A DNA stretch of 64,000 nt from Arthrobacter bambusae (GTDB lineage: Bacteria; Actinomycetota; Actinomycetes; Actinomycetales; Micrococcaceae): NCBI RefSeq assembly GCF_030812595.1, contig NZ_JAUSSZ010000004.1, forward strand, positions 210,671 to 274,670, given 5' to 3'. The number at the start of each line of letters is the position of its first letter. Positions within the stretch are counted from its first letter, which is position 1. The notes under the pieces were generated by a model, which was not told the origin of the DNA, searched no databases, and saw only the letters and a program-made list of their open reading frames with translations. Shown here piece after piece: positions 60,789-64,000 of this stretch. Both the position numbers and the translations under genes were made by a program.

Positions 60789-61343
60789 ATGCCTACACGT
60801 GTTCACGAGTTTTCCTGGCCTGATCGGGTGGTCGTTGGCACCATTGGCCTTCCCGGGGCGCGCACGTTCTACCTGCAGGTGCGCGCGGGGACGCAGATCG
60901 TGAGCATTGCCCTGGAGAAGCAGCAGTCGGCTCAGCTCGCGGAGAAGATCGACGAAATACTCGACCAGCTCATCACTATCGAGGGCAACCCCTTCAGCGT
61001 TCCCACGGGTACTCCCATTGAACTAGTCGACAATGACGAGCTCGAGGCCGTTCAGGAGCAGTTTCGCGCTGGCGCCATGAGCCTGGGTTGGGACCCAACC
61101 ACGGCCCAGATCGTCATAGAGGCCCACCCCATCACCGATCTCGATGCTGATGACAACGACGAATCGCTCGATGGGGACGACGCTAACGAATCCGAAATGA
61201 TGCTGGTGCGAATGCCGGTCGGCACCGCCCGCGCATTCGCCAAACGCACCCGGGAGGTCGTGGGCGCCGGGCGTCCGACGTGCCCGCTCTGCGGCAACCC
61301 CATAGACGCCGACGGACACATCTGCACCTTCCCCGAGATCTGA
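60789..61343 (+). CDS. DUF3090 family protein
   Basis: Protein of 184 residues. The body is alpha/beta (FSWPDRVVVGTIGLPGARTF, then YLQVRAGTQIVSIALEKQQ) with an acidic stretch at about 118-136. The C-terminus has CPLCGNPIDADGHIC, giving Cys165, Cys168, His177 and Cys179 as a probable zinc site. DUF3090 is conserved in actinobacteria with no function assigned. Its stop TGA shares one base with the next ATG (TGATG). Confidence 0.9.
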   Translation: MPTRVHEFSWPDRVVVGTIGLPGARTFYLQVRAGTQIVSIALEKQQSAQLAEKIDEILDQLITIEGNPFSVPTGTPIELVDNDELEAVQEQFRAGAMSLGWDPTTAQIVIEAHPITDLDADDNDESLDGDDANESEMMLVRMPVGTARAFAKRTREVVGAGRPTCPLCGNPIDADGHICTFPEI

Positions 61344-62110
61344 TGCCAGCTCCGGACCTAGTGACCGCCGAGCTCAGGCTGACCGGCCGCATCATGACGG
61401 CTTCAAACGCTACATTCCTGGGCAGCATCGGCGACGTAAGGGTCGTTTATAAGCCGATAGCCGGCGAAAGTCCGCTATGGGATTTTCCCGACGGCGCCCT
61501 GGCCCACCGGGAGGTGGCCGCTTACCTGGTCTCGCAGGTCCTAGGTTGGGACATCGTCCCGCACACCTGGCTGCGCGATGGTCCGATGGGCGAAGGAATG
61601 GTGCAGCTCTGGCAAGAGCGAGACCCGGCCCAGAGCCCCGTCGACGTGGTCGCGACGGACGACGTGCCGGAGACGGGCTGGAAACAGGTTCTCGAGGGGC
61701 AAGATGAAAACGGGCGGATGGTCGCCCTCGTTCACGAAGACTCGCCAGCGCTCAGGCGCATGGCGGTGTTCGACGTCGTCGTCAACAATGCTGACCGCAA
61801 AGGCGACCACATTCTTGCCATGGCGGACGGACACCGGCACGGCGTGGACCATGGGCTCACCTTCCACCGTGACCACAAGCTGCGCACTGTGCTGTGGGGA
61901 TGGCTCGGAGACACTCTGACCACCGAGGAACGCGACGGCCTAGATCGAATCAGCGAAGGACTGCGCGGTGGACTGGGCCGAAGCCTCGCGGACTTGCTCA
62001 GCGCCGAAGAAATCGCATCGCTCGCCGCGCGCTGCGCCCGGTTGCGCTTGGCAGGGCGGTTTCCGGCTCCGAGCGGTGGGATGCCGGCGGTGCCTTGGCC
62101 GCTGTTCTAG
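61343..62110 (+). CDS. SCO1664-like protein with a phosphatidylinositol 3/4-kinase-like fold
   Basis: Protein of 255 residues. RVVYKPIAGESPLWDFP places Lys37 as the putative nucleotide-binding residue; VVNNADRKGDH (148-156) corresponds to the catalytic loop and HGVDHGLTFH (166-175) to the metal-binding loop of PI3/PI4-kinase and HipA-like folds. The ATG at 61343 overlaps the DUF3090 stop by 1 nt, and the upstream frame is antisense-like. It may phosphorylate a protein, lipid or small molecule; the substrate is unknown. Confidence 0.85.
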   Translation: MPAPDLVTAELRLTGRIMTASNATFLGSIGDVRVVYKPIAGESPLWDFPDGALAHREVAAYLVSQVLGWDIVPHTWLRDGPMGEGMVQLWQERDPAQSPVDVVATDDVPETGWKQVLEGQDENGRMVALVHEDSPALRRMAVFDVVVNNADRKGDHILAMADGHRHGVDHGLTFHRDHKLRTVLWGWLGDTLTTEERDGLDRISEGLRGGLGRSLADLLSAEEIASLAARCARLRLAGRFPAPSGGMPAVPWPLF

Positions 62111-62164
62111 CCGGCTCCTCTGTGACTGTGGGTTGAGAATGGCGGATGTTCTCCCCCGCCTGGG

Positions 62165-62875
62165 CTAGACGATCACACCGGCGGTGAGCTGCCGAGTCTG
62201 GGAACGACGGGGAAGACCATGTGCCCAGAACGCGATCATTAGTCCGACGGTGGCGCCCCCGCCGGCAAGAGTCCAGGGTGAAGACCAAGACCCTTCCGGG
62301 GTGGGAATCGCGAAGGCGGCCGCGACGGTGGCGGCTCCGAGAAGAACCTCTACGGCGGCTTGCAGTGGCCTGAGTCGGTACTCACGATAGGCGAGGCGGA
62401 TGAGAGGGATGAGCGGGAGCAGGAACAGGCCCAGGCTGGGGAACGGGTAAATTGCGTTGAAAGTGAAAATCGCGAGACCCAGTACGAGAAGGCCCAGGAA
62501 CTGGAGAACTTGCAGCACTTTGAGTGGGTTCTCCGGCGTCCACTTGCTCACTAGAAGCCCCCATGCCGGCAGGCCAAGCAGCCATCCGCCGGCCCAGAAT
62601 CCGAGGTTCAGCACCGCCACGACGGCGAGCAGGGCTCCGGGCATTAGGAACGCCACGGCTTGTCGCGGCGACGGAAGCTTTCCAAGCGGGCCGAAGATGC
62701 AGCCGCCGATCAGCAGGTAAGCGGCGATGTACCCGGGCAGAAGCTGGATCGGGGGCACTTGCGACAGCCCGAACAACAGGAGTGCCACCGCGGCGACCAT
62801 GACGCACACCGCGGCGAACGACCATGGGCGGCGGGCACGAGTAGGTTTTGCATCCCCCAATGTCATGAAACGCAC
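62165..62875 (-). CDS. Hypothetical polytopic membrane protein
   Basis: Protein of 236 residues with about eight hydrophobic segments in short succession and few charged loops. A cytoplasmic basic N-terminus (GDAKPTRARRPWS) precedes the first helix. No conserved family is recognised. ATG at 62875. It is convergent with the SCO1664-like gene and lies alone on its strand. Confidence 0.7.
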   Translation of the reverse strand: MRFMTLGDAKPTRARRPWSFAAVCVMVAAVALLLFGLSQVPPIQLLPGYIAAYLLIGGCIFGPLGKLPSPRQAVAFLMPGALLAVVAVLNLGFWAGGWLLGLPAWGLLVSKWTPENPLKVLQVLQFLGLLVLGLAIFTFNAIYPFPSLGLFLLPLIPLIRLAYREYRLRPLQAAVEVLLGAATVAAAFAIPTPEGSWSSPWTLAGGGATVGLMIAFWAHGLPRRSQTRQLTAGVIV

Positions 62876-62988
62876 TTTACAGGTTCGCGCCGGGGCGCAC
62901 GGTTCGCGTCAGGCGATATGCGTCATTTGCACGCGCCGTCCGTAAGCCGGTGGCTCAGCGGGCGCGAGTGGGCATCGTAGCTCGGTAG

Positions 62989-63822
62989 TCAGCCGAGCTC
63001 GGCTCGGTGCTCGGCTCCGTACTCTGACCACCCGCCTGGGTAGAGACGGCCCTGGCCGAGTCCTGCATGCTCGAGAGCGAGAAGATTGTGGCAGGCCGTG
63101 ACGCCTGAGCCACAGTAGGAGATGACGGCAGTAGCGTCTTCGATCCCAACCTTCGCAAACGCTCGTCGGAGCTCTGCGATCGGGCGCAGGCGTCCATCGG
63201 GGGCGAGGTTCGCACGGCAGGGGACGTTCACTGCGCCAGGAATGTGTCCGGCTTGGGGATCGGTAGGCAGCTGAAGGCTTCCGTCGAAGCGTTCGGCATT
63301 GCGGGCGTCGACGATGATCCCGGCAGCCCCTGCCGTGATGTCCTCAAGCTGGGCGAGACGTGCCTCAGGCCACGGAGACGGCGTGAAGGTCACCGGCGTC
63401 GGCTTCACGGGCGTCGTCTCCAGCGGTCCCGTCCATGCGTCGAGCCCACCGTCGAGCAATGCCGCCCTGTGCCCGAGCGCACGCAGCATCCACACGAGCC
63501 GGGCGGCGATTACTCCCCCCGCGTCGTCGTAGGCGACTACGGTCGTGTCGTCGCCGATTCCCAGGGAGGACATTCCATGTGCGAACACTTCAGAGTCGGG
63601 AAGCGGGTTCAGCCCGTGTGGTCCGGAACTGCCCGACAACCATGCGTCCAGGTCCACGAACACCGCATCTGGAAGATGTCCACCGTCGTACGATGCACGG
63701 CCCGATGCACCGTCGAGGTACCAGCGAACATCAGCGGTTACAACATTGCTTCCGTGCGCCTTCAGCCACGCGGCGTCAACAAAGGGCGGAAGATCTTCTT
63801 CGGTTATCCGGCTGACGTCCAT
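62989..63822 (-). CDS. Thiosulfate/3-mercaptopyruvate sulfurtransferase
   Basis: Tandem rhodanese-domain enzyme of 277 residues. The first, inactive domain spans about 10-125 and the second 155-270. The active-site loop is YCGSGVTACH; CGSGVTAC is the 3-mercaptopyruvate sulfurtransferase form of the loop. It makes a protein persulfide from mercaptopyruvate or thiosulfate. ATG at 63822. Confidence 0.92.
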   Translation of the reverse strand: MDVSRITEEDLPPFVDAAWLKAHGSNVVTADVRWYLDGASGRASYDGGHLPDAVFVDLDAWLSGSSGPHGLNPLPDSEVFAHGMSSLGIGDDTTVVAYDDAGGVIAARLVWMLRALGHRAALLDGGLDAWTGPLETTPVKPTPVTFTPSPWPEARLAQLEDITAGAAGIIVDARNAERFDGSLQLPTDPQAGHIPGAVNVPCRANLAPDGRLRPIAELRRAFAKVGIEDATAVISYCGSGVTACHNLLALEHAGLGQGRLYPGGWSEYGAEHRAELG

Positions 63823-63842
63823 ACAGTGCAGGCTAGATCAAG

Positions 63843-63881
63843 TGTCCATACTCTGAGCAAAGATGTCCCAAAATATGGACA
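63843..63881. repeat. TGTCCATA inverted repeat upstream of the sulfurtransferase gene
   Basis: TGTCCATA at 63843-63850 and TATGGACA at 63874-63881 are 23 nt apart, with GATGTCCC between them. It recalls the GGACAT motifs at 39-40 kb and could be an operator or a mobile-element trace. Confidence 0.35.
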
Positions 63882-63917
63882 GCCACGAAGGATGGGACGC
63901 ACCACGGCTGGTTCTAG

Positions 63918-63961
63918 CGGTCGTTGCAACACCCAGAATTTTTTGGGAGTTGCAACGACCG
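63918..63961. mobile_element. Abutted inverted ends, probable insertion sequence terminus
   Basis: Two 21-nt arms (63918-63938 and 63941-63961) are inverted copies with two mismatches, separated by only TT. The outer part is CGGTCGTTGCAAC and the inner part CCCAGAA or CCCAAAA. After it come 39 nt ending in GGAGG at the window edge, as before a coding sequence. This resembles an insertion sequence end, possibly IS30-like; the transposase would lie beyond 64000. Confidence 0.4.
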
Positions 63962-64000
63962 TGTCGTCTTTAAAGAAGGAGCCGGTAAACCAACGGAGGT

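Overview
The window looks like chromosome of a high-GC actinobacterium of the family Micrococcaceae, most likely Arthrobacter or a close relative (Paenarthrobacter, Pseudarthrobacter). The reasons are strong GC bias in third codon positions, frequent GTG/TTG starts, several actinobacteria-restricted families (DUF3107, DUF3117, DUF3090, SCO1664-like, the actinobacterial DapD) and gene orders shared with Mycobacterium (mrp/tatB/anti-sigma/sigE/methyltransferase; fdx-dapC). No rRNA, tRNA or CRISPR array was seen. Genus assignment is inference from protein character, since no search could be run.

Layout. 1-6.1 kb: a MoeB/ThiF-rhodanese protein (cut by the left edge), a TetR regulator, DUF3107, a small membrane protein ending in a 16-nt tandem repeat, pterin dehydratase, then thiamine genes: thiO-thiS-thiG behind a TPP riboswitch, with thiE divergent. 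6.1-13.1 kb: RNA and nucleic acid enzymes (RNB ribonuclease, DEAD-box helicase, orphan DNA methyltransferase, PHP phosphoesterase) and aminopeptidase P, closed by a strong terminator. 13.2-16.6 kb: an accessory ABC ATPase/FtsX-like permease pair of different base composition, ending in an orphan ribosome binding site and start codon. 16.6-23.5 kb: the stress and envelope block (general stress protein, soluble MgtE-N/CBS protein, DUF1003, Mrp, TatB, anti-sigma factor, SigE-type ECF sigma, O-methyltransferase). 23.6-26.5 kb: DUF3117, a PIG-V-like mannosyltransferase, a short DivIVA-domain protein and a LOG-family protein. 26.7-29.9 kb: a glutamate-type ABC importer gluABCD. 30-38.7 kb: housekeeping, including three genes of the succinylase lysine/DAP pathway (dapE, dapD, dapC) with fdxA, galE and gltA. 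38.8-42.6 kb: a small SH3-like protein, a repeat-bracketed AbiEi/DUF559-type gene, an MFS exporter with a divergent ArsR-like regulator, and a membrane protein. 42.6-44.6 kb: typA. 44.8-57.9 kb: two paralogous oligopeptide ABC importers in tandem, the second interrupted by an inverted PH-like membrane gene. 57.9-64 kb: a more accessory and partly decayed stretch (pseudogene remnants, a frameshifted membrane protein, a STAS-like protein), a conserved but functionally unassigned three-gene module (histidine phosphatase, DUF3090, SCO1664-like kinase fold), a membrane protein, a sulfurtransferase and, at the right edge, what looks like an insertion sequence end.

How the parts fit. Most of the window is core metabolism and envelope maintenance. 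The accessory pieces are the ABC/FtsX cassette, the AbiEi/DUF559 cassette between direct repeats, and the 58-64 kb stretch. Recurrent architecture: at least twelve genes carry a TANNNT box exactly 6 or 7 nt before the start codon (leaderless promoters), and all three substrate-binding-protein genes are followed by a stem-loop before their permease genes.
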